A stretch of DNA of 64,000 bases from Chryseosolibacter sp964438975 (GTDB lineage Bacteria; Bacteroidota; Bacteroidia; Cytophagales; Cyclobacteriaceae). The stretch lies in NCBI GenBank assembly GCA_964438975.1, contig CAYTMU010000004.1:1-64000 (forward strand), written 5' to 3'. Under the pieces are notes generated by a model, which was not told the DNA's origin, did no database searches, and saw only the letters and a list, made by a program, of their open reading frames with translations. Below, in pieces: positions 41,701 to 50,159 of the stretch; position 1 is the first letter of the stretch, and each line of letters begins with the position of its first letter. The position numbers and the translations under genes are program-made.

Positions 41701-41881
41701 CGATCCCGAAAGCAAGATCTCGAAGCACCTCAAAGTGCGGCCACTCGATCCCGAGCGACCTTATATCAACGACAAGGATGCTGATAACGTGCGCGCTTAT
41801 TCCGTGCTCGAAGAGATCGGTACGCGCCCGAATATTTTCTACCTGGCGAAGGTGAGGAACCGCGACGCGGTTAACGCATAG
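38780..41881 (+). CDS. actB: alternative complex III molybdopterin-oxidoreductase-like Fe-S subunit
   Basis: The 1033-residue protein has the variant Tat signal typical of this subunit (GHSRRDFLKMMGFGVAAASL near 38-57, then AAC). The first two thirds are a molybdopterin oxidoreductase-like domain that in ActB no longer binds the cofactor; the last third is a ferredoxin-type domain with CIGCSACIVACN, CQHCNNAPCETVCP, CIGTRYCANNCP and CSFCVQRI cysteine groups for three 4Fe-4S clusters and one 3Fe-4S cluster. It faces the periplasm and links the quinone-site subunits to the haems of ActA and ActE. Confidence 0.95.
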   Translation: MESKKIYWKGIGQLTNRTAFVKNGQDEFGPDPGPEEDLGHSRRDFLKMMGFGVAAASLAACEAPVRNAIPFVNGPDDYLASVPNYYASTYINGGDYCSIVVKTREGRPIKVDGNALSSVTRGGTSAQVEASVLSLYDNDRLRGPKSKGSRITWEELDSQVSSRLNEIARTGGQIRIVSNSILSPTTKLAIERFTSKYPTTQHIQYDPVSEYGIRKANLESFGRAFTPSYDFSKASTIVGIGADFLGTWGATIEHTKQYAQTREVSETKKEMSRHYQFEPLLTMTGANADYRTPIKPSEEGAIVVELYNQIARKAGRPTVSGGGIDRQYLSRAVVELWQNRGKALVVAGSNDSAVQVLVNGINDMLGSYGTTILPNTPVNYRQGNDEAMNAFVNDVVQNRVAAVIFYNCNPAYDHPRGAELGEAIKAVSLSIATGYKEEETGTQCQYLAPDHHYLESWNDAEPRSNHFSLSQPVITQLFKTRQVQESLLVWAGEEQTNYFEFLKENWRTRFYRGATPDFQAFWDKCLYDGVFEQPVTEGAATVFNGDVNAAASAIANNYKASEVELVVYASSTIGDGSQANNPLLQELADPITKVVWDNYVTVSVKDAANISFDESHTKMASITVNGSTVKLPVMVQPGQLPGIIGIALGYGRTKAGRVADNIGANVYPFVKQVNGSLSYVATDVQFEIHYKEDYQLAQTQTQNTYMGRKSVIQETTLSEFNDGTFAKEKFQPMISTWTSPDHKMDPEKLTLWKDHEYKGHHWGMAIDLNTCIGCSACIVACNVENNVALVGREEVINRREMLWLRIDRYYSSDAPADDWTGAEFAAENPEVVFQPMLCQHCNNAPCETVCPVAATTHSTEGLNQMAYNRCIGTRYCANNCPYKVRRFNWFKYHDNKQFADINTSMNTDLGKMVLNPDVTVRSRGVMEKCSFCVQRIQAGKLTARKEKRTLRDGEVVTACAAACSTGAILFGDMNDPESKISKHLKVRPLDPERPYINDKDADNVRAYSVLEEIGTRPNIFYLAKVRNRDAVNA

Positions 41882-41919
41882 TAATATTGAAGAATTAAAG
41901 GATTAGCTATACCACGACA

Positions 41920-43305
41920 ATGCAAGTATCTTCCGCAATCCGCGACCCTTTGATCACCGGTGGCAAGACTCTTAAGGATGTTTCGCAAGACATCAGCCGG
42001 CATGTAGAGAGCAAACCGAACCGGATGTGGCTGATGGCCATGGCCGTATCACTGGCGTTGTTCGCGTTCGGCTTCTACTGTGTTTGCGTTCTCCTCTGGG
42101 AAGGTATCGGTGTCTGGGGTCTGAACAAGACCGTAGGCTGGGCCTGGGATATCACCAACTTCGTTTGGTGGGTCGGTATCGGTCACGCAGGTACCTTGAT
42201 CTCTGCCATTCTCTTGCTATTCCGCCAGCGCTGGAGGATGTCAATCAATCGTGCTGCGGAGGCAATGACGATATTCGCGGTTATTTGTGCTGCGACGTTC
42301 CCGCTTATGCACATGGGACGGCTATGGCTCGGTTTCTATTGGGCACTTCCGCTACCGAACACCTTCGGGTCTTTGTGGGTGAATTTCAACTCACCCCTGC
42401 TATGGGACGTGTTTGCGATCTCTACCTATTTTACGGTATCGCTGGTGTTCTGGTATATCGGACTGATTCCCGACTTCGCGACTATCCGGGATCGGGCGAT
42501 TGTTCAGGGGGTCAAGACACGTGCGGCGATCTATAACGCGTTGAGCTTTGGCTGGTCAGGTGGTGCCAAAACGTGGATGCGCTATGAGTCTGTTGCCCTG
42601 ATCCTCGCGGGATTGTCGACACCACTGGTATTGTCTGTTCACACGATCGTTTCGATGGACTTTGCGACGTCGGTTATCCCGGGATGGCACACGACGATCT
42701 TCCCGCCGTATTTCGTCGCGGGCGCGATCTTCTCCGGCTTCGCGATGGTACTTACACTACTTCTGGTAACACGGAAGGTATTCAAACTCGAAGACTATAT
42801 CACGATCTACCATATCGAACTGATGAACATTATCATCATCGTGACGGGTTCTATCGTGGGTATTGCCTATATCACTGAACTGTTCATTGCCTGGTACTCC
42901 GGCGTCGAGTATGAAGGTTATGCATTCTACAATCGCGTCCAGGGACCGTATGCGTGGGCGTATTGGTCGATGATGACTTGTAACGTGATCTCTCCCCAGC
43001 TGTTCTGGATCAAGAAGATTCGCACGAGCCTGGTTGCAACTTTTGTGTTGTCCATCATCGTGAACATCGGGATGTGGTTCGAGCGCTTTGTTATCATCGT
43101 GACATCACTGCATCGCGATTACGTTCCTTCCAGCTGGAATATGTTCCACCCGACGCTGTACGACATCGGTGAGTACATATTTACATTCGGCTTGTTCTTT
43201 ACTGCGTTCTTCCTGTTTGCCAAGTTTTTCCCTGTGGTGAACATGGCCGAGATCAAGAGCATTCTGAAGGCGACCTCGTCGGGAGAGGAGAAACCCCGTA
43301 ATTAA
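41920..43305 (+). CDS. actC: alternative complex III NrfD-like membrane subunit
   Basis: The 461-residue protein has about ten transmembrane helices of the NrfD/PsrC family, starting with MAMAVSLALFAFGFYCVC near 39-56 and including VWWVGIGHAGTLISAILLL, and the conserved MHMGR turn. It is a quinol-oxidising membrane subunit and a candidate proton pathway. It follows actB after 38 bases. Confidence 0.93.
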   Translation: MQVSSAIRDPLITGGKTLKDVSQDISRHVESKPNRMWLMAMAVSLALFAFGFYCVCVLLWEGIGVWGLNKTVGWAWDITNFVWWVGIGHAGTLISAILLLFRQRWRMSINRAAEAMTIFAVICAATFPLMHMGRLWLGFYWALPLPNTFGSLWVNFNSPLLWDVFAISTYFTVSLVFWYIGLIPDFATIRDRAIVQGVKTRAAIYNALSFGWSGGAKTWMRYESVALILAGLSTPLVLSVHTIVSMDFATSVIPGWHTTIFPPYFVAGAIFSGFAMVLTLLLVTRKVFKLEDYITIYHIELMNIIIIVTGSIVGIAYITELFIAWYSGVEYEGYAFYNRVQGPYAWAYWSMMTCNVISPQLFWIKKIRTSLVATFVLSIIVNIGMWFERFVIIVTSLHRDYVPSSWNMFHPTLYDIGEYIFTFGLFFTAFFLFAKFFPVVNMAEIKSILKATSSGEEKPRN

Positions 43306-43330
43306 GTATGAGCTAAACTATTGATTGATA

Positions 43331-43861
43331 ATGGCCGCTGATAAGAATTTTCTGGTAGGAGTTTACGACGACGAGGATGTGTTGCTCGGCGCCGTCCAGA
43401 CACTCCGGGCGAAAGGCGTAAGAATACATGAGGTATTCACTCCTTTTCCGGTGCACGGATTGGATGAAGCCCTCGGGTACAAAAGAACCCGCCTTCCGAT
43501 TGCAGCCTTCATGTTCGGAGCGCTCGGAACTTCGCTCGCATTGCTGATGCAGTTCTGGATGTTGGGATACGATTGGCCGATGATCATCGGCGGTAAGCCA
43601 CATGCTGCGCTGCCGCCGTTCATTCCGGTGACATTCGAATTCACGGTATTGTTGTCTGCGTTGGGAATGGTTGCCACCTTCATGATCGTGAGCGATCTGA
43701 AACCATATGGCAAGCCCCGTCAGTTTGACGTGCGGAGTACCGACGACAAACTTATTGTGGCGATCGACGTCGACCTGAACAAAACACAGGATGCAACCGC
43801 GATTACGCAGTTGTTGAAAGATTCGGGCGCGTCGGAGGTCAATAAAAGAACATTTGAATGA
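43331..43861 (+). CDS. actD: alternative complex III membrane subunit ActD (DUF3341)
   Basis: ATG 43331 is preferred over a TTG two codons upstream; the product has 176 residues. It begins with a soluble alpha/beta domain FLVGVYDDEDVLLGAV and the signature VFTPFPVHGLDEALG near 38-52, then two transmembrane helices (near 62-80 and 100-120), the DUF3341 layout. It is the structural subunit bridging ActC and ActF. Confidence 0.92.
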   Translation: MAADKNFLVGVYDDEDVLLGAVQTLRAKGVRIHEVFTPFPVHGLDEALGYKRTRLPIAAFMFGALGTSLALLMQFWMLGYDWPMIIGGKPHAALPPFIPVTFEFTVLLSALGMVATFMIVSDLKPYGKPRQFDVRSTDDKLIVAIDVDLNKTQDATAITQLLKDSGASEVNKRTFE

Positions 43862-43998
43862 ATTGTGATACCGGTCGTGGAACCCTGTGCTCGCCGACCG
43901 CAGAATGAATACGGAACTGAGAATTCTACAAAGGATAAGACAGAAAAAGAATGAGGGGACAATATGCAGCGCTGAAGGGCTGCACCGACAAGCCGCCT

Positions 43999-44019
43999 CA
44001 TGACTTACGACTCACGATA
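43999..44019 (+). repeat. short degenerate heptamer run before actE
   Basis: The segment reads CATGACT, TACGACT, CACGATA in a seven-base register and runs into the actE start. A related run is seen before actF. These resemble the degenerate heptamer arrays seen elsewhere in the window. Confidence 0.35.
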
Positions 44020-44693
44020 TGCAGACTCTTAACAGGATATTGATCGCGTTTTCCGCGACTGCTCTTCTCGCAGCTTGTAGTGCGAGTGGTGATCACCCGG
44101 GCTACGAATACGCGCCGAACATGTATCACTCTGTGCCGTACGATCCGTTTACGCAGATAACAGACCCCAATGCCGGTCGGTGGTTGACATCGATCGACTA
44201 TCCCAACATGCCGGGAAGGGATTACGGACATTCGGAGTTCTACAACTCGAATCTTTTCAACTCGGGCCGGATGAACATGCGTGTTCCTCCGGCTAATACG
44301 GTAAAACGAAATGATCAAGGCTGGTTGCCGTACAGACTGCCGAACGACACCACCGGGCTCAGATTGTCAAACCGCATTTCTAATCCGCTGGAGACTTCAC
44401 CAGAAGTACTGGCGGAAGGAAAGCGGTTGTATGCTATTTACTGCGGACATTGCCATGGTGCCAAAGGAGAGGGTGAGGGAAAGGTAGCGCAGGGCGTGAC
44501 TGCTGAAGGACAGGAGAAAAGTGCCTATGCAGGTGTTCCCAATTACAAGGCGGACGCATTGAAAGGTATGACTGAAGGACATATTTTTCACGTGATTACC
44601 TACGGAAAGGGGCTGATGTGGCCGCACGGATCACAGATTCTTCCCGAGGATCGCTGGAAGATCGCCAAATATGTGAAGGAGTTGCAGAAGTAG
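44019..44693 (+). CDS. actE: alternative complex III monohaem cytochrome c lipoprotein
   Basis: The 224-residue protein has a lipoprotein signal (LIAFSATALLAAC with Cys20) and a single cytochrome c domain (CGHCHGAKGEGEG near 141-153, axial Met in GKGLMWPHGSQI). The preceding region YAPNMYHSVPYDPFTQ is characteristic of ActE. It is a soluble or anchored electron carrier of the complex. The gap of 157 bases upstream is larger than others in the operon and holds heptamer-like repeats. Confidence 0.92.
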   Translation: MQTLNRILIAFSATALLAACSASGDHPGYEYAPNMYHSVPYDPFTQITDPNAGRWLTSIDYPNMPGRDYGHSEFYNSNLFNSGRMNMRVPPANTVKRNDQGWLPYRLPNDTTGLRLSNRISNPLETSPEVLAEGKRLYAIYCGHCHGAKGEGEGKVAQGVTAEGQEKSAYAGVPNYKADALKGMTEGHIFHVITYGKGLMWPHGSQILPEDRWKIAKYVKELQK

Positions 44694-44751
44694 GTACCGA
44701 AAAGTAAAGTATAAAGAGTAAATGCGTAAATAGACGTGATACGGCATTGCT

Positions 44752-44772
44752 GATTCACGATTGACAATTACG
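44752..44772 (+). repeat. short degenerate heptamer run between actE and actF
   Basis: GATTCAC, GATTGAC and AATTACG follow one another in a seven-base register in the 102-base gap between actE and actF. The units resemble those before actE. Confidence 0.35.
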
Positions 44773-44795
44773 AACAGGACTAATGACTTATAGCA

Positions 44796-46136
44796 ATGGC
44801 TCATGTAATTATTGAAGACGAACAATATATTTTCAGGTCGCAAACCCGGAATACATTCTACATTATCCTGGCGGTCGGCTTAGTCCTCGTGATTTCCGGG
44901 TTTCTCATGGCCATGAGCAGTCCACCGGCTGCTGGTGATCATCACGCAATGGCTGATCATCTGGTCGCGAGTACCCTACAAGACCATGGTCATGCCGAAT
45001 CAGGTGGGGATGGATTTGCTTATGCGCTAAAGCGGCTTTATACTTCCTTGTGGATGAATAATATATTCTTCGTGGGTCTGGGTATTATCGGGCTTTTCTT
45101 TGTGGCTATCCATTATGCAGCACAAGCCGGTTGGTCCGCAGGCGTGATACGAATTCCTTTGGCGATGGGAACGTGGATTCCAATTGCCGGTATTCTGACC
45201 ATCGTACTGTTCTTTGTGGTGGGCCACACCGTTTTTCACTGGACTCATAGCGACCTGTACGACACCGGCAGCGCACATTACGACGAGTTGATTTCTCATA
45301 AGGCGAAATTCTTCTTTTGGCCCGGTGAGGGGGGGGGATTCCCACTCTTTTTCATTGTCAGGATGGTATTGTTCTTTGCGATGTGGTACTGGTTCTACAT
45401 CGTTATCCGCCGGAACATGCTTGCCGAAGACCTTGAAGTAAAAACCGTATACTGGCACAAGAACAGATCTATGGCTGCCTGGTTCCTTGTGTTCTTTGCG
45501 GTGAGCTCATCTGTGGCTGCCTGGGATTGGGTAATGAGCATTGACACACACTGGTTCAGCACGATGTTCGGCTGGTATGTTTTTGCAAGTTGGTGGGTAA
45601 CGGGCCTTGCCGCTATCACAATGATCTGCGCTTTCCTGAAGGATGCCGGATACCTGAAGGTTGTGAATTCCAATCATATGCACGATCTCGGCAAGTATAT
45701 ATTCGCCTTTACGATCTTTTGGACTTACATCTGGTTCAGCCAGTTCCTGCTGATCTGGTACGCTAACATTCCTGAAGAGTCTGTTTACTTCATCGAGCGC
45801 ATGAAAACCAGTCCCTACAGCTGGATATTTTATGCGAATCTGATATTGAACTTTGCATTACCGTTCTTGTTACTCATGACGAGGGACTCCAAACGACAAA
45901 TAGCCATGCTCAAGGTCGTGTGTCCTATCATAATCGTCGGTCACTGGTTTGATTTCTATAATATGGTGACTCCCGGAGTAATGCAGAATCAGGGTGGGCT
46001 TGGAATCCTGGAGATCGGAGTTGGCTTCATCTTCCTCGCTGCGTTTTTATTAGTCGTGCTCAGTTCGTTGGCGAAGGTACCGCTGGTTGGCAAGAATCAT
46101 CCGACACTGGCAGAAAGTCTGAATCATCACATTTAA
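44796..46136 (+). CDS. actF: alternative complex III quinone-binding membrane subunit ActF
   Basis: The 446-residue protein has about ten transmembrane helices, an N-terminal His-containing loop (DHHAMADHLVAS), and the family segments HYAAQAGWSAGVIRIP and SVAAWDWVMSIDTHWFSTM. It is a second NrfD-like membrane subunit, paralogous in fold to ActC. The stop is followed after 14 bases by the oxidase subunit II gene, so the complex and its oxidase form one transcription unit. Confidence 0.92.
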   Translation: MAHVIIEDEQYIFRSQTRNTFYIILAVGLVLVISGFLMAMSSPPAAGDHHAMADHLVASTLQDHGHAESGGDGFAYALKRLYTSLWMNNIFFVGLGIIGLFFVAIHYAAQAGWSAGVIRIPLAMGTWIPIAGILTIVLFFVVGHTVFHWTHSDLYDTGSAHYDELISHKAKFFFWPGEGGGFPLFFIVRMVLFFAMWYWFYIVIRRNMLAEDLEVKTVYWHKNRSMAAWFLVFFAVSSSVAAWDWVMSIDTHWFSTMFGWYVFASWWVTGLAAITMICAFLKDAGYLKVVNSNHMHDLGKYIFAFTIFWTYIWFSQFLLIWYANIPEESVYFIERMKTSPYSWIFYANLILNFALPFLLLMTRDSKRQIAMLKVVCPIIIVGHWFDFYNMVTPGVMQNQGGLGILEIGVGFIFLAAFLLVVLSSLAKVPLVGKNHPTLAESLNHHI

Positions 46137-46150
46137 AAGGGTAGGAAATC

Positions 46151-47224
46151 ATGACGAATCTGATCATAGGCTTAGGTGTTGTTCTAATCCTTATCATATT
46201 ATTTCTCATTTTTCGTGTCAGTAGTCTCGTTAGTCTTGCCAAAGGACGTGATGTGCAAGCGCACGACCGGGTTGATGGTAGTAACCGCGCGAACGCTGCT
46301 TTGTTCCTGATTTTTACGATTGTTGCGCTGGTCGGTTTCTTCTGGTACTCATTCGCTTACTTCGATGATTACAATCTGCCGGTCGCATCGGTTCACGGTG
46401 CCTGGACGGACACGCTGTTCTGGATCACGATGGCGGTGACTGTTATCGCGTTCACTATCATCAGTATTATCATGGGCGTCTTTGTCTTCCAGTTCCAGCA
46501 CAAGGAGGGACGCAAGGCGAGATTTTACCCCGATAACCATTATCTCGAGTTGGCCTGGACCATAATCCCAGCAATTGTTTTGGCCATCCTCATCTTTACA
46601 GGGTTGCGCGCCTGGAACGACATCACTTCTCCCGCCTCGGCCGATGCTGAGGTCATAGAAGTCATTGGGCAGCAGTTTGCATGGACTGCCCGTTACGCCG
46701 GTAACAATGACAATACACTCGGAAGCTATAACTACAAATTTATAGATGCGGTCAATGAGTTCGGGCTCGATCTTACTGACAAGAATACTTTTGACGATTT
46801 CAAGTCACTGGAGCTCCGCATTCCAAAGGGCAAGGAAGTACTTATTAAGATCCGGGCGAAGGACGTACTCCACAGCCTTTACATTCCCCATTTCCGCGTG
46901 AAGATGGATGCGGTTCCCGGGATGCCGACGCAATTCAAGTTCACCGCGACCAAGACCACTCAAGAGATGCGCGATGAGCTCAACAATCCGAATTTCAATT
47001 ATGAACTAGCCTGTGCCGAGGTGTGTGGCCAGGCTCACTTCTCCATGAAGATGATCGTCGTGGTAGAGGAACCCGCTGCCTATGAGGGCTGGAAGAAGCG
47101 CCAGGAAGCGTGGTTGAAACAAAATCCCGACTACCTGAAAAAGGTGCCTGAGGCTCTTCGGGAAGCAGCCATGATCAAAGCGGGCATTGACGCAGACCCC
47201 GGAGTAGCGGTGGTAGGGAACTAA
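46151..47224 (+). CDS. coxB: cytochrome c oxidase subunit II (CuA)
   Basis: The 357-residue protein has an N-terminal membrane segment (IIGLGVVLILIILFLIF), two further hairpin helices near 53-75 and 85-110, and a cupredoxin domain with the CuA site CAEVCGQAHFSM near 288-299 plus the earlier His in DVLHSLYIPHF. No haem c is attached. It accepts electrons from alternative complex III, directly or through a cytochrome c. The upstream AGGA supports the ATG. Confidence 0.95.
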   Translation: MTNLIIGLGVVLILIILFLIFRVSSLVSLAKGRDVQAHDRVDGSNRANAALFLIFTIVALVGFFWYSFAYFDDYNLPVASVHGAWTDTLFWITMAVTVIAFTIISIIMGVFVFQFQHKEGRKARFYPDNHYLELAWTIIPAIVLAILIFTGLRAWNDITSPASADAEVIEVIGQQFAWTARYAGNNDNTLGSYNYKFIDAVNEFGLDLTDKNTFDDFKSLELRIPKGKEVLIKIRAKDVLHSLYIPHFRVKMDAVPGMPTQFKFTATKTTQEMRDELNNPNFNYELACAEVCGQAHFSMKMIVVVEEPAAYEGWKKRQEAWLKQNPDYLKKVPEALREAAMIKAGIDADPGVAVVGN

Positions 47225-47252
47225 GTATTACAATATTCTAAAGTGTTAAGCG

Positions 47253-49130
47253 ATGGCAACAACTGATATTCACGTTCATCCTGGCGTTCATCATCATGAC
47301 GACCATGACCATGAACACCACGGAAACTTCTGGACCAATTGGGTTTTCAGCGAAGATCACAAGGTGATCGCCAAGCAGTATCTGATTACGGGTATTTTAT
47401 GGGCATTGATGGGAGGGACGCTGTCAATCATATTCCGCTTGCAGCTTGGATTCCCCGATGCAAATCTGGAATGGCTTAAGCCAGTGCTCGGTGGATGGAT
47501 TACCGCCGAAGGCAAGCTTGACCCGGAGTTTTATCTGGCCCTTGTTACCATGCACGGGACGATCATGGTATTCTTTGTATTGACGGCGGGTTTGAGTGGC
47601 ACGTTTGCCAACTTTCTCATTCCTCTCCAGATCGGTGCACGGGATATGGCTTCTGGCTTTATCAATATGCTGTCGTACTGGTTCTTCTTCATTGCCAGTG
47701 TCATCATGTTCATATCGCTTTTTATTGAAACAGGTCCCGCAGCGGGAGGATGGACGATCTATCCGCCGCTCAGTGCGTTGCCCCAGGCGATGAAGGGCTC
47801 CGGAATAGGAATGACGATGTGGTTGATTTCCATGGGGCTGTTCATTGTGAGCACTCTCTTAGGCGGGATCAACTACATTGTTACGATCATCAACCTGAGA
47901 ACTCACGGCATGTCGTTCACAAGGCTTCCGTTGACGATCTGGGCGATTCTCTTTACAGCTATTGTGGGATTGTTGTCCTTCCCGGTACTTTTTGCAGCTG
48001 TGCTGCTATTGATTTTCGACAGGAGCTTCGGAACCAGCTTCTATCTCTCCGATATCTACATTGCCGGAGAGGCTCTTGCCAATACCGGGGGTAGCCCCGT
48101 GCTGTTCCAGCACCTTTTCTGGTTCCTCGGACACCCTGAAGTGTACATTGTGATTCTGCCCGCGCTGGGTATCACGTCAGAGATCATCGCCACCAATTCG
48201 CGCAAGCCGATTTTTGGATACAAGGCTATGATCGGGTCTCTGCTATTTATTGCAATTCTCTCATTCGTCGTCTGGGCGCATCACATGTTCGTCACGGGGA
48301 TGAACCCGTTCCTGGGGTCCATCTTTATGCTGCTTACACTATTGATCGCGATTCCATCAGCTGTCAAGATATTCAACTATGTCACCACACTCTGGCAGGG
48401 TAACATTCGCTTCACACCCGGCATGTTGTTTTCGATCGGAATGGTGTCGTACTTCCTGACGGGAGGTATCACGGGTATATTCCTCGGAAATTCGGCCATC
48501 GATATCCAGGTTCACGATACCTATTTCGTCGTAGCTCACTTCCACCTGGTAATGGGTAGTGCTGCATTCTTTGGAATGCTCGCAGGGATATATCACTGGT
48601 TCCCGAAAATGTTTGGACGCATGATGAATGCCAAGCTGGGATACGTCCATTTCTGGCTCACGTTTATCGGTGTCTACCTGGTGTTTTTCCCGATGCACTA
48701 CATTGGTATCGCAGGGTTCCCCAGACGTTATTACACGTGGACGAACTTCGACACATTCAGTGGATTCATGGACCTCAACACGCTCGTCAGCGTCGCAGCT
48801 ATCGCAACGTTTGGAGCGCAGTTCATCTTCCTGTTCAACTTCTTCTACAGCATCTTCCGCGGTGAGAAGGCGCCGCTGAATCCGTGGAACTCCAATACAC
48901 TGGAGTGGACGACGCCGCGGATCCCGGGACACGGAAACTGGCCTGGCGAGATCCCTTCTGTTTACCGCTGGCCGTACGATTACAGCAAGCCAGGCGCCAA
49001 GGACGACTTTATACCACAGACAGTTCCGTACTCGGAGACGCCTGAATCAAACCTCCCGCATGAAAACGAGCTGATCAAGTTGGAGTCTACCGGTTCCCAG
49101 GGCGCTATTGTAGTGGAGAAAAAAGACTAG
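47253..49130 (+). CDS. ctaD: cytochrome c oxidase subunit I, with a His-rich N-terminus
   Basis: The 625-residue protein has twelve or more transmembrane helices and the haem-copper ligands and motifs: the HGTIMVFFV His, HPEVYIVILP with the cross-linked His-Tyr pair, HHMFVTGMNP for CuB, and HDTYFVVAHFHLVMG for haem a3 and haem a. It is therefore an A-type aa3 oxidase. The first 25 residues include HPGVHHHDDHDHEHH, a metal-binding-like tail. The catalytic subunit reduces oxygen and pumps protons. Confidence 0.97.
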   Translation: MATTDIHVHPGVHHHDDHDHEHHGNFWTNWVFSEDHKVIAKQYLITGILWALMGGTLSIIFRLQLGFPDANLEWLKPVLGGWITAEGKLDPEFYLALVTMHGTIMVFFVLTAGLSGTFANFLIPLQIGARDMASGFINMLSYWFFFIASVIMFISLFIETGPAAGGWTIYPPLSALPQAMKGSGIGMTMWLISMGLFIVSTLLGGINYIVTIINLRTHGMSFTRLPLTIWAILFTAIVGLLSFPVLFAAVLLLIFDRSFGTSFYLSDIYIAGEALANTGGSPVLFQHLFWFLGHPEVYIVILPALGITSEIIATNSRKPIFGYKAMIGSLLFIAILSFVVWAHHMFVTGMNPFLGSIFMLLTLLIAIPSAVKIFNYVTTLWQGNIRFTPGMLFSIGMVSYFLTGGITGIFLGNSAIDIQVHDTYFVVAHFHLVMGSAAFFGMLAGIYHWFPKMFGRMMNAKLGYVHFWLTFIGVYLVFFPMHYIGIAGFPRRYYTWTNFDTFSGFMDLNTLVSVAAIATFGAQFIFLFNFFYSIFRGEKAPLNPWNSNTLEWTTPRIPGHGNWPGEIPSVYRWPYDYSKPGAKDDFIPQTVPYSETPESNLPHENELIKLESTGSQGAIVVEKKD

Positions 49131-49133
49131 GCG

Positions 49134-50159
49134 ATGATAAAGCTGAGAGCTTTTTACAAGCTCAGCCTGTCAACGTTAATCGCTGTGTATGTTCTGATTC
49201 TGGTTGGAGGGGTTGTGCGGAGTACCGGGTCAGGGATGGGATGCCCCGATTGGCCGAAGTGTTTCGGAAGTTGGATTCCGCCTACGGATGTCTCCGAATT
49301 ACCTCCGGACTATAAGGAGAAGTATGTAGACTACCGCCACGAGAAGAATGTGCGGTTTGCACAATATCTCCGGATGATCGGCCTTGGATCCACCGCCGAT
49401 CAACTACTGAAAGATGAGTCGGTTCTCATTGAAACCGACTTCAATCCGACGAAAACGTGGATCGAGTATTTTAACCGCATCACCGGTGTGATCATTGGAT
49501 TTTTGATCTTCCTGGTGTTCGTGTATTCTTTGAAATTCTGGAACTCTAACCGATCACTTACAGTGGTCTCGTTCGCGACACTGGCGCTTGTTTCGTTTCA
49601 GGGTTGGCTCGGGTCTTTCGTGGTGTCGAGTAATCTGACCCCGTGGACCATCACCGTGCACATGTTTCTGGCATTGGTGATAGTGGCAATGCTGATTTAC
49701 CTGGTCTATAAAAGTGAGCCGCGTGAAGCAGACACATTCTCCTCAGCTACTGTGATGTGGTTGACCGCGTGCATTGTCAGTCTTGTTGTGCAGATACTCC
49801 TGGGAACACAAGTGAGGGAAGCGATCGACGAGGTTGCGCAGGTAGCAGTACGCGAGGATTGGATCGACGCCGTCGGAGAATCATTTGCGATTCACCGTTC
49901 GTTCTCCTGGGTTCTTGTGTTCTTGCACATTGGCCTGGTGTTACAGATGCGGAAGAGTCACGGAGTTGGCGGCTTTCAACTGGCCTTGGTGCTTTTGATT
50001 GGCGTAACGATTGCGACCGGTGTTGGGATGGCCTGGTATGCAGTACCGGCGTTTCTTCAACCAGTGCATCTCTTGCTGGCCACGATTTGCTTTGGTGTGC
50101 AGTTCTTGTTTTTGTTGAAGATGATGAAGAAAAGTAGGGTAGGAATTGAATTGAAATGA
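49134..50159 (+). CDS. ctaA: haem A synthase (COX15/CtaA family)
   Basis: The 341-residue membrane protein has eight predicted helices and the COX15 marks GGVVRSTGSGMGCPDWPKCF near 22-41 and the His-containing segments EYFNRITGVIIGFLIF, TVHMFLALVIV, FAIHRSFSWVLVFLH and PVHLLLATICFG. It converts haem O to haem A for the oxidase. Four bases separate it from ctaD and it overlaps ctaB by ATGA. Confidence 0.93.
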   Translation: MIKLRAFYKLSLSTLIAVYVLILVGGVVRSTGSGMGCPDWPKCFGSWIPPTDVSELPPDYKEKYVDYRHEKNVRFAQYLRMIGLGSTADQLLKDESVLIETDFNPTKTWIEYFNRITGVIIGFLIFLVFVYSLKFWNSNRSLTVVSFATLALVSFQGWLGSFVVSSNLTPWTITVHMFLALVIVAMLIYLVYKSEPREADTFSSATVMWLTACIVSLVVQILLGTQVREAIDEVAQVAVREDWIDAVGESFAIHRSFSWVLVFLHIGLVLQMRKSHGVGGFQLALVLLIGVTIATGVGMAWYAVPAFLQPVHLLLATICFGVQFLFLLKMMKKSRVGIELK

